64,000 nt of DNA from Deinococcus rubellus. GTDB lineage: Bacteria; Deinococcota; Deinococci; Deinococcales; Deinococcaceae. The notes beneath the pieces are model-generated. The model saw only the letters and a program-made list of their open reading frames with translations. It did not search any database and was not told the origin of the DNA. Shown piece after piece: positions 29,627 through 40,038 of this stretch. The translations under genes and the position numbers were made by a program. The stretch's first letter is position 1. The number at the start of each line of letters is the position of its first letter. The DNA lies in the NCBI RefSeq assembly GCF_025244745.1, contig NZ_CP104213.1:2977812-3041811 (forward strand), given 5' to 3'.

Positions 29627-31069
29627 TCAAGGGGTTTTGCCGCGCAGCCAGTCCCATACCGCCGCCCGTGCCAGGGGCTGGAAGCCGAAACTCTGCACGG
29701 CAGGGGCGGCAATGTCCAGCGCACTGTAGGGATTGTAGAAGGCCAGGTGCAGATCGGGTGTGGCGCTCCCCAGGGCAGCCTGACGGTGGCGCTGGGTGGT
29801 CGCCAGAATCAGCGGGCGGTCCCCCGCGTCCCGGCGCAACTGCGCCCAGTCCAGTTCGGCGGGGTCGTCGTAGGCGTGCAGGTCCACGCTGTACCACCCG
29901 CCGAGTTCATCTGCCAGAATCTGGGCCTCCACACTGGCCTCGCTGACGTTCTCGCGCGCGGTCCGGCGCTGGGCCACCAGCAGCAGACGGCGGCCCGGCA
30001 CAATTGGCTGCGGATCGCCGACCAGGCCCAGACCCCGCGCCCAGGCCTGCCGGAAGAGCGCCTCGTCGTCCGGTTGCACCGCCGCTTCATCGATCTGCAC
30101 CGGAAAGCGCCGGGCCAGTTCAGAGAGCCGGGTCAGCTTGTCGGACACCTCCAGACCATCGTCCAGCGCGGCCTGCACCGCGTCCAGGGTAACCTGCTGG
30201 GCCCCTCGCCGCCCCAGCGCCATGACCATGTCGGCTCCAGCGTTCAGGCTCATGACCGCCGCCTCGCCGCGCCCGTAATGGGCGTCAATGGCCTGCATCC
30301 CCATGCTGTCGGTGATGATCACGCCGTCGTAGCGCCACGCCTCACGCAACAGCCCACTCAGAATGGGCCGCGACAGGGTGGCCGGATGCTCGGTGTCCAG
30401 CGCGTCGTAAATGATGTGGGCGGTCATCACGGCGGGGGCAATACCCAGACAGGCCCGGAACGGCGCGAGTTCCAGGGCGTCCAGCTCGGCGCGGGACTTG
30501 CCGACGCGCGGCAGGGCACGGTGCGAGTCGAGCCGGGTGTCGCCGTGGCCGGGAAAGTGCTTGACGCAGCCTGCCACACCTTCCCGCGTCAGGCCGCGCA
30601 GGGCCGCCGCGCCGTGCCGGGCGACCCGCTCCGGCGAGTCGCCGTAGGAGCGCTCGGCGATCACCGGATTCTCGGGGTTCACGTTCACGTCCAGCACCGG
30701 GGCGAAATTCCAGTTGATGCCCACCGATCTGAGTTGCCGCGCCAGGGCCGCCGACACCGCTTCGGTCAGGGCAGGGTCGCCCGCGTGGCCCAGACTCATG
30801 GCGCTGGGCGGCGCAGGCCAGAACGTCGGGCGCACGATTGCGCCGCCCTCGTGGTCGATGGCGATCAATGCCTCTTCGCCCATCACCGCCCTGAGATCCC
30901 GGCACAGAGAGCGCAATTGCAACCCGCTCTCCACATTCTTGCCGAACAGACATACCGCCCGGATGCCGTTCGAGCGCAGGTAATCGGCGGTTTCGGGGTC
31001 GAGGTTAGGGCCGGGAATGTCCACCATCAGGAGGGCCCCGGCGTGCGGCGCTTGGGGAAAGCGGGTCAT
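29627..31069 (-). CDS. nagZ: Beta-N-acetylglucosaminidase NagZ-like, GH3 family
   Basis: 480 residues. The GH3 landmarks are [15 protein letters not shown] near residue 75, the catalytic loop [14 protein letters not shown] with the His-Asp dyad, and [12 protein letters not shown] with the nucleophile Asp. An extra C-terminal domain of about 150 residues follows the NagZ core (about 330 residues), as in longer GH3 hexosaminidases. It cleaves terminal GlcNAc from cell-wall fragments. A -10 TAGCCT (minus strand, 31076-31081) lies 6 bases before ATG. Confidence 0.9.
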   Translation of the reverse strand: MTRFPQAPHAGALLMVDIPGPNLDPETADYLRSNGIRAVCLFGKNVESGLQLRSLCRDLRAVMGEEALIAIDHEGGAIVRPTFWPAPPSAMSLGHAGDPALTEAVSAALARQLRSVGINWNFAPVLDVNVNPENPVIAERSYGDSPERVARHGAAALRGLTREGVAGCVKHFPGHGDTRLDSHRALPRVGKSRAELDALELAPFRACLGIAPAVMTAHIIYDALDTEHPATLSRPILSGLLREAWRYDGVIITDSMGMQAIDAHYGRGEAAVMSLNAGADMVMALGRRGAQQVTLDAVQAALDDGLEVSDKLTRLSELARRFPVQIDEAAVQPDDEALFRQAWARGLGLVGDPQPIVPGRRLLLVAQRRTARENVSEASVEAQILADELGGWYSVDLHAYDDPAELDWAQLRRDAGDRPLILATTQRHRQAALGSATPDLHLAFYNPYSALDIAAPAVQSFGFQPLARAAVWDWLRGKTP

Positions 31070-31103
31070 GGCGGCAGGCTAGCAGAAGGCCGACAGCAGA
31101 CAT

Positions 31104-31128
31104 GAAAAATGCGCCGCTGTGGGCGCAT
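31104..31128 (-). terminator. Intrinsic terminator after the lipoprotein gene
   Basis: On the minus strand, ATGCGCC and GGCGCAT form a 7-bp stem with a 6-base loop, followed by TTTTTC. It lies 18 bases after the lipoprotein stop and ends the carotenoid desaturase/P450/lipoprotein operon. Confidence 0.7.
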
Positions 31129-31146
31129 GGGAGAGGGAGCGTTCCT

Positions 31147-31461
31147 TTAACCCTTACAGCGCTTGGCCGTGTAGAGGCGGTTGAGGGTGGCGATCCGCGT
31201 GTCGGCAGCCTTCTGCACCTGATCGTTGGTGTACTCGTTGGCGACCACGCCGGGCAAAAAGAAGATGGCCCAGGCCACATTCTGACCGCTCAGGCCACGG
31301 TTCTTGCTGGCCTCGCTGCGGGCCGACTGGGCGCGGCCAATCTCACTTCTGATGTCGGTGCACGACAGATCGGAGTCGGGCTTTTGCGAGTTGGGGTTGT
31401 AGCGGGGCGCGCAGGAAGCCAGCGAGAGGGCAACGGCCCCGAGCAAAATGATTCTTTTCAT
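31147..31461 (-). CDS. Small lipoprotein
   Basis: 104 residues. MKRIILLGAVALSLASC is a lipoprotein signal with lipobox LASC. The mature part has two further Cys residues (DLSC and KRC) and a hydrophobic patch (VAWAIFFLPGVVANEY). Function unknown. Its ATG overlaps the P450 stop by 4 bases (ATGA), so it is coupled to the carotenoid genes. Confidence 0.8.
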   Translation of the reverse strand: MKRIILLGAVALSLASCAPRYNPNSQKPDSDLSCTDIRSEIGRAQSARSEASKNRGLSGQNVAWAIFFLPGVVANEYTNDQVQKAADTRIATLNRLYTAKRCKG

Positions 31462-32662
31462 GTAATATCCTCCACCGTTCTGATATCACACCCCCCACCC
31501 CGGCTGGTTGGCGGGCCTTCATCCCTTGCTCGCACTCTCAGCGGCCCCGCCGGTCCCAGCGTCACGCCAGGGCGGGGGGTCGGGTCGCCGCGCACGGCGC
31601 TCAGCGGCGGCAGGCTGCCCAGCGCCGTCTCCAGCATCAGGTTCGCCAGGTGCATGCCCAGACACAACCTCTCGCCGCCGCCGAACGGCAGGTAGGCCCA
31701 GGCCGGGGGCTTGAATCCGGCCTGCCAGCGCAGCGGCCAGAACTCGGCTGCCCGCTCCCACAGCAAGGGGTCACGCCCGCTCAGGTAGGGGCTGTAGAGG
31801 GCCAGCGCCCCTTTGGGCAGCGTCACGCCCCCAAATTCGGTGTCGTGGGCCAGGCGGCGGCTGCCCATCCAGCCGGGCGGGTACAGGCGCAGGGTTTCCT
31901 TGATGACGGCCCGGTGGTGCTCGGGGGCCTGCCACTCAGGGTGGCCCGCCAGAAACCAGGTGGCCCAGGCCAGGGTGTGGGTGGTGGTGTCGTGGCCCGC
32001 CGCCAGCGAGATGCGGGCCTCGCGCACGCCGCCGGGCAGCCGGGCGAGAAGAGAGAGCAGGTCGTCGCCGCCCTCCCTGAGCCGCCGCCCGGCCAGCCGC
32101 CGCAGCTCGGCGTCGAAGCGGGCAAACAGCAGCGGGCGCGGCCAGGCGGGGGTCGGAAAGGGTTGCCGCAGCGGGGCCAGAAAGGCGTGCATGAGTTCCT
32201 GGGGAAACTCGCCGCTGAAGTAGGCCGCGTTGAGCATCGCCAGCACCGCCCCGTCAGCCCAGGCCAGGGCGTCGAACTCGGGCGCGCTGAGTGCCTGCCG
32301 GTTGTGCTGCTCCAGCGCCGATACGATACGCGCTTGCAACAACTCCAGATGCTTTTTGCCGAACCCAGGATTCATCGTCTGGCGGCGCGGGCCGTGCCCC
32401 GGCGCGTCGGTCAGGATGACGCCGCCCGAGAGGTAGGGCACCACCGCCGAGAAGCTGCCCGCGCTGCGAAAAGTGGTGAGGTCACTCAGCAGCCGCTTGT
32501 TCCAGGCGGGCGAGTAGCCGACGACGGTCCTCAGGCCCAGTTGCAGCCCGAATAATTGGCCCAGCGCCGCGCCCTCCTCGATGAGTGAGAGCGGCGAGCT
32601 GCCCCAGCGTTGCAGGTGGCCGGAAAAAGGCAGGGGCCGGGGCTGCGGCAAATCGCTGAAGT

Positions 32663-32666
<4 letters not shown>
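31458..32666 (-). CDS. Cytochrome P450, carotenoid 2-hydroxylase type (CYP287-like)
   Basis: 402 residues. The heme-binding loop FGGGERLCLG gives FxxGxRxCxG, the I-helix is AAGHDTTTHT, and KETLRL gives ExxR. Family CYP287A1 of D. radiodurans hydroxylates carotenoid C-2, a step of deinoxanthin synthesis, and this gene's coupling to a carotenoid desaturase supports the same role. The TTG start overlaps the desaturase stop by 4 bases. It lacks a membrane anchor, as expected of a bacterial P450. Confidence 0.85.
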
Positions 32667-34114
<1,448 letters not shown>

Positions 34115-34177
34115 GGCTGCCAAGATACACGGCCCGGCGCGTTGAGACTGAAGGAAAGCACGCTCAGCAGCGAATCT

Positions 34178-34320
34178 TCAGCGGCGCGGCCCCGGAGCGT
34201 TGCGCCCGCAGGCTGCTCTGTGCCACTCGCAGCACCGCACTTCCAGCAGGGCCGTCTTGCTGCTGCCGACAGGGCCGCCGACGCCGATCTTGAGCGGGAG
34301 AGAAGAGAGAAAATGACGGC
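34178..34320 (-). pseudogene. ureG fragment (urease accessory GTPase)
   Basis: A minus-strand frame contains LPLKIGVGGPVGSSKTALLE at about 34241-34302. This closely matches the N-terminal P-loop of UreG (PLRIGVGGPVGSGKTALLE), with one Gly changed to Ser in the P-loop. The frame stops soon afterwards, so almost all of the 200-residue GTPase is missing. Decayed ureE and ureF lie on the same strand at 41.9-42.5 kb, beyond the nrd/DinB block. Confidence 0.65.
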
Positions 34321-34396
34321 GTTCAGCTTGGCGCGGCCTGAACAGGAAGCGCGTCACGTTGACACAGCTCGCTCGGCTATGTCTGTATTTTGTGTC

Positions 34397-34426
34397 TTGA
34401 CTCACGCTATGTACAACATGTAGTAT
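34397..34426 (+). promoter_or_regulatory. Promoter of the nrd operon
   Basis: TTGACT (34397-34402) and TAGTAT (34421-34426) are separated by 18 bases. The transcript should start near 34433, about 225 bases upstream of nrdI, and include the riboswitch leader. Confidence 0.65.
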
Positions 34427-34427
34427 C

Positions 34428-34562
34428 AGCCGCGTTAGTTTCTGTCTGCATCTCCGCAGGAACAGAGGGAAGTCCGGTCAACCTTGCACCCGTCATGCGG
34501 GAGGCAGGCTTCAGTCCGGCACAGTCGCGCTACGGTTTTCAGTCCGAACGCTCGCCTCGCGG
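34428..34562 (+). promoter_or_regulatory. Cobalamin riboswitch (candidate) upstream of nrdI
   Basis: The leader has the ordered conserved elements of a cobalamin riboswitch. First is a stem-loop (CTGTCTGC...GCAGGAACAG), then GGGAA (34467-34471) and CCGGT. After an extended arm comes TCCGGCACAGTCGCGCTACGGT (34515-34536; the core matches the family motif TCCGGCxCxGxCxCGCxACxGT). Last is a B12 box AGTCCGAACGCTCGCC (34541-34556). The spacing between the core and B12 box is short, as in compact AdoCbl variants. It would turn down the B12-independent class Ib reductase when cobalamin is ample. Confidence 0.7.
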
Positions 34563-34603
34563 AGTCTATCCCTTTTGCCTCCCCTCCCGCGTCAGGAGCT
34601 TAG

Positions 34604-34660
34604 ATGAAACCATTCGAGTGCGGCCCCAAGCCCTGCCCCCTGCCTTCAGAGAGCAAATGA
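34604..34660 (+). CDS. Possible 18-codon leader frame overlapping nrdI
   Basis: ATG at 34604, with CAGGAG 8 bases before it, opens an 18-codon frame. Its TGA at 34658-34660 overlaps both in-frame start codons of nrdI (ATGATG, 34657-34662). The peptide holds two cysteines (ECGPKPCP). The frame could couple translation of nrdI to ribosome passage after the riboswitch. No homology was recognised; it may be chance. Confidence 0.4.
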   Translation: MKPFECGPKPCPLPSESK

Positions 34661-35034
34661 TGCAGCTCGTCTATGATTCGCTGACCGGCAACGTGCGCCG
34701 CTTCGCCCAGGATCTGGCGCGGCAACTCGGCGGCGCTCCGCTGTTCGACGTGCGGGAGGCGCACACCCTGCCCGATGAGGATTATCTACTGCTGACCTAC
34801 ACCTTCGGCACCGGGGGCGTGCCCGTCAGCACCCAGGCGTTCATGCAGCAGCGGGCCGCACGCCTGTGCGGGGTGGTGTCGAGCGGTTCGTTTCACTGGG
34901 GTCATAACTTCGCCCGCGCCGCCGACGTGATCGCCGGGCAGTACGGCGTGCCGGTGGTTGCCAAGGTCAATAAAGCGGGCAGCGCCGCAGACCGTGTGCG
35001 GGTCCTCGACTGGATCAGCGAGCACAGAGTGTGA
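34657..35034 (+). CDS. nrdI: Ribonucleotide reductase flavodoxin NrdI
   Basis: 125 residues. The flavodoxin-like motif QLVYDSLTGNVRRFAQDL matches the NrdI phosphate loop (sSxTGNv.rF), with TYTFGTGGVPV and a GVVSSGSFHWGHNFARAADVI segment for flavin binding. NrdI supplies the oxidant (superoxide or HOO-) that activates the dimanganese centre of NrdF. It is the first gene of the nrdI-nrdE-nrdF-nrdH operon, with 37 bases before nrdE. Confidence 0.92.
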   Translation: MMQLVYDSLTGNVRRFAQDLARQLGGAPLFDVREAHTLPDEDYLLLTYTFGTGGVPVSTQAFMQQRAARLCGVVSSGSFHWGHNFARAADVIAGQYGVPVVAKVNKAGSAADRVRVLDWISEHRV

Positions 35035-35071
35035 GACAGGCAGGCAAAAATGCAGTGGAGGACGTGAACTG

Positions 35072-37159
35072 ATGGAACGCTGGATTGAACTCAACAACAA
35101 AGTGATCGCCGGAAACGTGGTGCAGCCGCAGCATGACAAAGACGCCCTGCAAGTCTACTTTCAGGAGAAAGTCAACCCCAACACGGTCTTTTTTCATGAC
35201 CTCAAAGAGAAGATCCGTTACCTGACCGAGCACAATTTGTGGGATGCCGGGCTGTTTGAGCGCTACAAACCGGAAGAAGTGCGGGCCGTATTCGAGCGGG
35301 CCTACAGCTACAAATTCCGCTTCCAGTCGTTCATGGGGGCCAGCAAGTTTTACAACGAGTACGCCACCATGACCCCGGACCGGAGCCGCTGGCTGGAGCG
35401 CTACGAGGACCGCATGGCGATCACCGCGCTGGCCCGCTCGGAAAGTCTGGAGGAGGCGCTGGAACTCGTTCACCACCTGGTGACGCAGACCTTTACGCCC
35501 GCCACGCCCACCCTGATGAACTCCGGCAAGGCCAACACCGGACGCCTGGTGAGCTGCTTTCTCCTCCAAGATTGCACCGATAACCTCGATTCCATCACCA
35601 AAACGCTGTCGTTTGTGGCTGAACTGAGCAAGGGCGGCGGCGGTATCGGGGTGGAAGTCAGCAACCTGCGGGCACGCGGCGAGAGTCTGCGCGGCATTCA
35701 GAATGTCACCAAGGGCGTGCTGGGCGTCGCCAAGATGCTCGACAACATGCTGCGCTACGCCGATCAGGCCGGACAGCGACCCGGAGCCGGGGCAATTTAC
35801 CTCAGCGTCATGCACGCCGACTTTCTGGACGTGCTGAGCGCCAAGAAAATCGCTTCCGACGAGGATTCGCGCCTCAAGACCCTGAGCGTCGGCGCGACCA
35901 TTCCCGATATTTTTATGGAAAAGGCGCGGCTGGGCGAGGACATCTTCCAGTTTTACCCGCACTCGCTGTGGAAGGAAACCGGACAGGAGTTCAGCGACAT
36001 CGACTGGACCCGCGATTATCAGGCGCTGGCCGACAACGCCAACATCCGTAAGAAGCGCGTCTCGGCCCGCCGGGTGCTCGAAGACATCGCCGTGACCCAG
36101 GGCGAGAGCGGCTACCCCTACCTGCTGTTCGAGGGCAACGCCAACCGCGTCAACCCGGTTCCCAACGTCGGCAGCATCAAGATGAGCAACCTCTGCTCGG
36201 AGATCCTGCAGCCGACCCTGCCCAGCTACTTTCACGCCTACGGCCAGGAAGCCAAGGACCGCATCGGGCTGGACGTGTCGTGCAATCTGTCATCACTGGT
36301 GATCGAACAGACCATGCACAGCGGCGACATCGGGCGGGTGGTCACGGCGGCGATTGGCCTGCTCGACAACGTGGCCCGCTCGACCAGCGTGACCGAAGTG
36401 CCAGCCGTCAAGCGGGCCAACGACGAGATGCGCTCGATTGGGCTGGGCGCGATGGGCCTGCACTCGTTTCTGGCGGGCAAGGAACTGATCTACGGCAGCC
36501 CCGAGGCGCTGGAATTCGTGGACGTGTTCTTCGCGGCGGTGCATTACCACGCCCGCAAGGCCAGCATGCAGATTGCCCGCGACACCGGCTTCGTGTTCAA
36601 GGGGTTTGAAGGCAGCCGCTACCAGTCGGGCGAGCATTTTGCCCAGTACCTGGAGCGCGACTTCGTGCCGCAGACCGCCGAGGTCACGGCGCTGTTTGAA
36701 GGCCACGCGCTGCCGACCCGCGCCGACTGGCAGCAGCTCGTCAGCGACATTCAGCAGCACGGCCTGGCCCACTCGTTCGTGATGGCGGTTGCGCCCACCG
36801 GCAGCATCAGCTACGTGTCGCACGCGAGTGCCAGCATCATGCCGATCACCGAGCGCGTGGAAACCCGCACCAGCAACAAGGCCCGCACCATCTATCCGAT
36901 GCCGCACCTATCGCCCGAGACCGAGTGGTACTACGAGGAAGCCTACGACATGGACCAGCGCCGGGTGCTGGACACCGTGGCCACCGCGCAAAAGCACGTG
37001 GATCAGGGCATCAGTTGTACTTTGTTCGTGCCGAGCAGCACCAGCACCCGCGCCCTGCAAGCCTATTACCTCTACGCTTACCGACTGGGCATCAAGACGC
37101 TGTATTACACCCGGATGCGGAAAACCAATCTAGAAGAGTGCCTGAGCTGCGTGGTCTAA
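35072..37159 (+). CDS. nrdE: Class Ib ribonucleotide reductase, alpha subunit NrdE
   Basis: 695 residues. The catalytic barrel has the active-site cysteines in NTGRLVSCFLLQDC and the NLCSEI motif, with the radical-path tyrosines near the C terminus. The final ECLSCVV has the redox pair CxxC that is reloaded by NrdH. No intein interrupts it, although NrdE genes often hold one. A GGAGG sequence lies 10 bases before ATG 35072. It reduces ribonucleotide diphosphates. Confidence 0.96.
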   Translation: MERWIELNNKVIAGNVVQPQHDKDALQVYFQEKVNPNTVFFHDLKEKIRYLTEHNLWDAGLFERYKPEEVRAVFERAYSYKFRFQSFMGASKFYNEYATMTPDRSRWLERYEDRMAITALARSESLEEALELVHHLVTQTFTPATPTLMNSGKANTGRLVSCFLLQDCTDNLDSITKTLSFVAELSKGGGGIGVEVSNLRARGESLRGIQNVTKGVLGVAKMLDNMLRYADQAGQRPGAGAIYLSVMHADFLDVLSAKKIASDEDSRLKTLSVGATIPDIFMEKARLGEDIFQFYPHSLWKETGQEFSDIDWTRDYQALADNANIRKKRVSARRVLEDIAVTQGESGYPYLLFEGNANRVNPVPNVGSIKMSNLCSEILQPTLPSYFHAYGQEAKDRIGLDVSCNLSSLVIEQTMHSGDIGRVVTAAIGLLDNVARSTSVTEVPAVKRANDEMRSIGLGAMGLHSFLAGKELIYGSPEALEFVDVFFAAVHYHARKASMQIARDTGFVFKGFEGSRYQSGEHFAQYLERDFVPQTAEVTALFEGHALPTRADWQQLVSDIQQHGLAHSFVMAVAPTGSISYVSHASASIMPITERVETRTSNKARTIYPMPHLSPETEWYYEEAYDMDQRRVLDTVATAQKHVDQGISCTLFVPSSTSTRALQAYYLYAYRLGIKTLYYTRMRKTNLEECLSCVV

Positions 37160-37200
37160 GACTTTTCTCTTATTCTCAATTCAAAATCCAAGGAGCATGC

Positions 37201-38223
37201 ATGTCCCCTTTCTCTGCGGCCAACTGGTCTGAACCTGAAGACAGCTTTTCGACTACCTTTTACGAAAAGTACACCTCCCAACTGTGGTTTCCTGAAGAAA
37301 TTCCACTGAGCAACGATGCCCTGACCTGGAAGGCGCTCGGTGATGAAGAACGCTGGACGTATATTCACGCCTCAGCGGGCCTGAATGCTTTAGACACGTT
37401 GCAAGGTGAAATCGGAATGCCGGTGCTGAGCGATCTGATCGAGGGTCATATCAGAAAGGCCACGCTCCAGTTTCAAGCGACGATGGAGAATATCCATGCC
37501 CGCAGCTACAGCCTGATGAACAAAACCTTCCTGTCGACCAGCGAGGAGCGCGAGGTCTTTGAGTGGATCAGGACTCAGCCGCAATTGCAATTCAAAATCA
37601 GCTTCATTCAGGGGGTCTTTGCTGATCCTGACATTTCCAATCTGGGCTTGTGGAAGAAACTGGCCGTGTCGTGCATGTTGGAGACGGCCCTCTTTTACAG
37701 CGGCTTTTTCTATCCGCTCTACATGGCCGGGCAGGGCCGGATGGTGTCGGCGGGCGAGATCTTTAACCTGATTATTCTGGATGAAGCGCTGCACGGCGTG
37801 TATGTGGCGCTGCTGGCCCAGGAAAAGTTCAATTTGATGAATCCCGCCGAGCAGGCCTACGCCAAAGCCTGGTACAACCAGACCTTGCAAACCCTTTACC
37901 AGAACGAACTCGCTTACACCGACGTGCTCTATGCGGGTGTGAATCTGACCGGCGAGGTCAAGCGCTTCATCCGCTTCAACTGCAATGTGCTGGCCGATAA
38001 CCTGGCCCTGGAGCGCCCCTTTCCCGACGAGGAGATCAACCCGGTGGTGCAAAACGGCATCGAGGCACGCGGCACCACCCACGACTTTTTCAGCGCCAAG
38101 GGCAGCAGCTACAGCAAGGTGCGGGTCGAAACGCTGAGCGACGCCGACGTGGAAGCCATCTGGGCGGGCGGGTTCCCGGATCTGAACGCTTCCAGTCAGG
38201 CCGTGCGGGTAAGCCATGACTGA
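37201..38223 (+). CDS. nrdF: Class Ib ribonucleotide reductase, beta subunit NrdF
   Basis: 340 residues. Metal ligands expected of class Ib beta subunits are seen in ENIHARSYS (E-x-x-H) and in LDEALHGVYV (E-x-x-H), with an N-terminal WFPEEIPLSND. The radical tyrosine is probably in HARSYS. The class Ib cofactor is typically dimanganese, which fits the Mn-rich physiology of Deinococcus. AAGGAG lies before ATG 37201. Its end overlaps nrdH by 8 bases. Confidence 0.95.
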   Translation: MSPFSAANWSEPEDSFSTTFYEKYTSQLWFPEEIPLSNDALTWKALGDEERWTYIHASAGLNALDTLQGEIGMPVLSDLIEGHIRKATLQFQATMENIHARSYSLMNKTFLSTSEEREVFEWIRTQPQLQFKISFIQGVFADPDISNLGLWKKLAVSCMLETALFYSGFFYPLYMAGQGRMVSAGEIFNLIILDEALHGVYVALLAQEKFNLMNPAEQAYAKAWYNQTLQTLYQNELAYTDVLYAGVNLTGEVKRFIRFNCNVLADNLALERPFPDEEINPVVQNGIEARGTTHDFFSAKGSSYSKVRVETLSDADVEAIWAGGFPDLNASSQAVRVSHD

Positions 38224-38488
38224 AGCCCTGACTAAACCCTTCGTGCTGCTGACCCAGAACGACTGTCCCAACTGCGAGCGCCTCAAGATGATGCTCTCCA
38301 AGCCGCTCAAGGGCCAATTCGACGACCAGATCGTCATGGTTCACCGCCAGAACGACGTCGACGAGTTCACCGCCTTGACCGCCGCGCACCACATCCAGAC
38401 GACCCCGGCGCTGCTGCATCTGCCGTCGGGTCGGGTGCTGCTCAACATGGGCGGGCTGGGCGAGGTTCAGCGCTTTCTGGCGAACTGA
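38216..38488 (+). CDS. nrdH: Glutaredoxin-like protein NrdH
   Basis: 90 residues with a redox motif NDCPNCERL (CxxC) and the cis-proline segment TTPALLHLPSG, fitting the NrdH/glutaredoxin-thioredoxin class that reduces NrdE. It is fused by an 8-base overlap to nrdF. Its position last in the operon differs from the common nrdH-nrdI-nrdE-nrdF order. Its 3' end overlaps the convergent WYL regulator by 47 bases. Confidence 0.88.
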   Translation: MTEALTKPFVLLTQNDCPNCERLKMMLSKPLKGQFDDQIVMVHRQNDVDEFTALTAAHHIQTTPALLHLPSGRVLLNMGGLGEVQRFLAN

Positions 38489-39443
38489 GTTTGCCCGTGC
38501 CCGCCAGCACCTGACACCGCTGGGCCAGTCCTGCGAACACCTGATGGAGCTGCGGCGGCTGTTCAATCCGGATTTCACAGCCCAGGCCCAGCAGCATGGC
38601 AGCAAACGCCTCCAGGTGTTCCCGCTGGGCCTGCAACCTTGTGCCGCTCCCCTCTTCCGTCAAGGTGGTGCCCCAGTTGGAGACCCGCCCGCGCAGTTCG
38701 CCCATCGGCAGGCCCAGCCACACGCTGATCTGCTGGCTTTCAGGCGTGGCGGGTAGGCTGGACCGCAGGTAGCTGAGCACGTTAAAGTCTTCGGGCGGCA
38801 CAAACGAAACGTCCAGCAGACTGAGGGCCGACATCCGGTCCAGCCGAAAGCAGCGCAAAGCCTGCCGGACATGGCACTGGCCCACCGCGTACCATCCGCC
38901 GCCAAACTGGGCCACCCGGTACACGTCCACGTCCCGCAGCGAGTCTGCGCTGAGGCGCGAGTGGTAGGCAAAGCGCACGGCCCTGTGTTCGCGCACGGCC
39001 CGCAGCAGCGTCGCCAGGAGCGCGGCGTCGGTGCTGACCACCCAGTCCGAGGCCTCCAGTTGCACGGCGGCTTCCAGCGCCTCCATTTCCTGCCTCAGTG
39101 CGTCGGGCAGGGTGCGCCTCAGCTTGGCCCCCGCCCCCTGCGCCGCCGGGGTCAGCGAGGTGAGACCCAGGTGCTGGAGGGCTTTCAGGCCCAGCGCCAG
39201 GCTGAGCGCTTCCTCGCCGCTGAACATCAGGGGCGGCAGCCGGAAGCCGGGCTTGAGCCGGTACGCGCCGCCCACGCCCCGGCGACCCTCCACCGGAATG
39301 CCCAGGTCTTGCAGCCGCGCCACGTAGCGCTGCACCGTGCGCGGGCTGACCTCCAGGCAGCGGGCCAGCTCCGGCCCCGTGACCTGTTCGCGGGCCTGCA
39401 AGAGTTCCAGCACCGTCAGCACCCGCATGGAGGGGTCGTACAT
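38442..39443 (-). CDS. YafY-type HTH-WYL transcriptional regulator
   Basis: 333 residues. An N-terminal winged HTH (MRVLTVLELLQAREQVTGPELARCLEVSPRTVQRYVARL; the recognition helix is SPRTVQRYVA), a linker with GGAYRLKPGFRLPPLMF, and a WYL domain with AVRFAYHSRLSAD and WYAVGQC, then a WCX-like C terminus. Such regulators sense ligands or nucleic acids and are often linked to DinB-type genes. It is divergent from the DinB gene at 39550, separated by about 107 bases, so it probably controls that cluster. A longer start at 39467 is possible. Confidence 0.9.
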   Translation of the reverse strand: MYDPSMRVLTVLELLQAREQVTGPELARCLEVSPRTVQRYVARLQDLGIPVEGRRGVGGAYRLKPGFRLPPLMFSGEEALSLALGLKALQHLGLTSLTPAAQGAGAKLRRTLPDALRQEMEALEAAVQLEASDWVVSTDAALLATLLRAVREHRAVRFAYHSRLSADSLRDVDVYRVAQFGGGWYAVGQCHVRQALRCFRLDRMSALSLLDVSFVPPEDFNVLSYLRSSLPATPESQQISVWLGLPMGELRGRVSNWGTTLTEEGSGTRLQAQREHLEAFAAMLLGLGCEIRIEQPPQLHQVFAGLAQRCQVLAGTGKLSSPESAEPRPARPC

Positions 39444-39549
39444 CTGCCCATGGTGCCACATAAACACGACAGGTCCTGACGGGTATCGGGATTAAGCTGT
39501 CAACAGAACTTCCTGATCCAATTTCGGAAGTTACTGCGGAGGCCAGCCT

Positions 39550-40038
39550 ATGACCCAGACCGAGACCGTGTCCAAGCCCGTCGTCGTGACCCCAGAGCAG
39601 CTCCTCGCCCACTGGCAGGGCCACCGCCGCCTGACCCGCCGGATGATCGAGGCGTTCCCGGAAGACCAGCTGTTCAGCTTTTCTATTGGCGGGATGCGGC
39701 CCTTTGGCGTGATGGCCTGGGAGATGCAGCAGGTCAGCGCTCTGACCCTGACGGGTCTGCTGAGCGGCGAGTGGCCGGAACCGAACTGGCGCGGGGGCGT
39801 TTCACCGGACCGGGGCGAACTCCTGAGTGCCTGGGACGACCTGACGGCGCAGATCGACCGGGAGTTTCTCAAGGTGGATACGGCCTTCTATGCCCAGCAA
39901 CACGCCTTGCCCTGGGGCGAGATGAGCGGCTGGGCGGCGGCGATCTACTGTATCGACAACGAGATTCACCACCGGGGCGAGGGCTACGTGTATCTGCGGG
40001 CGCTAGGAATTGAACCGCCTGCCTTCTATGAGCGCTGA
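39550..40038 (+). CDS. DinB-family protein
   Basis: 162 residues with the DinB four-helix bundle pattern. A first His in AHWQGHRRL, and the late DNEIHHRGEGYVYLRALG with two His, would be the metal ligands. The family includes damage-inducible proteins and thiol transferases. It is the first gene of a five-gene cluster divergent from the WYL regulator. The end overlaps the DUF3224 start at 40028. Confidence 0.85.
   Translation: MTQTETVSKPVVVTPEQLLAHWQGHRRLTRRMIEAFPEDQLFSFSIGGMRPFGVMAWEMQQVSALTLTGLLSGEWPEPNWRGGVSPDRGELLSAWDDLTAQIDREFLKVDTAFYAQQHALPWGEMSGWAAAIYCIDNEIHHRGEGYVYLRALGIEPPAFYER

Noticed and set aside
35072..37159. Possible intein in nrdE
   Set aside because: NrdE genes often hold inteins, but the reading frame has normal length and no intein splice motifs.
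39444..39549. Radiation-response (RDRM-like) operator before the DinB cluster
   Set aside because: The divergent region was read for the 17-bp TTATG-N-CATAA palindrome and no convincing copy was found.
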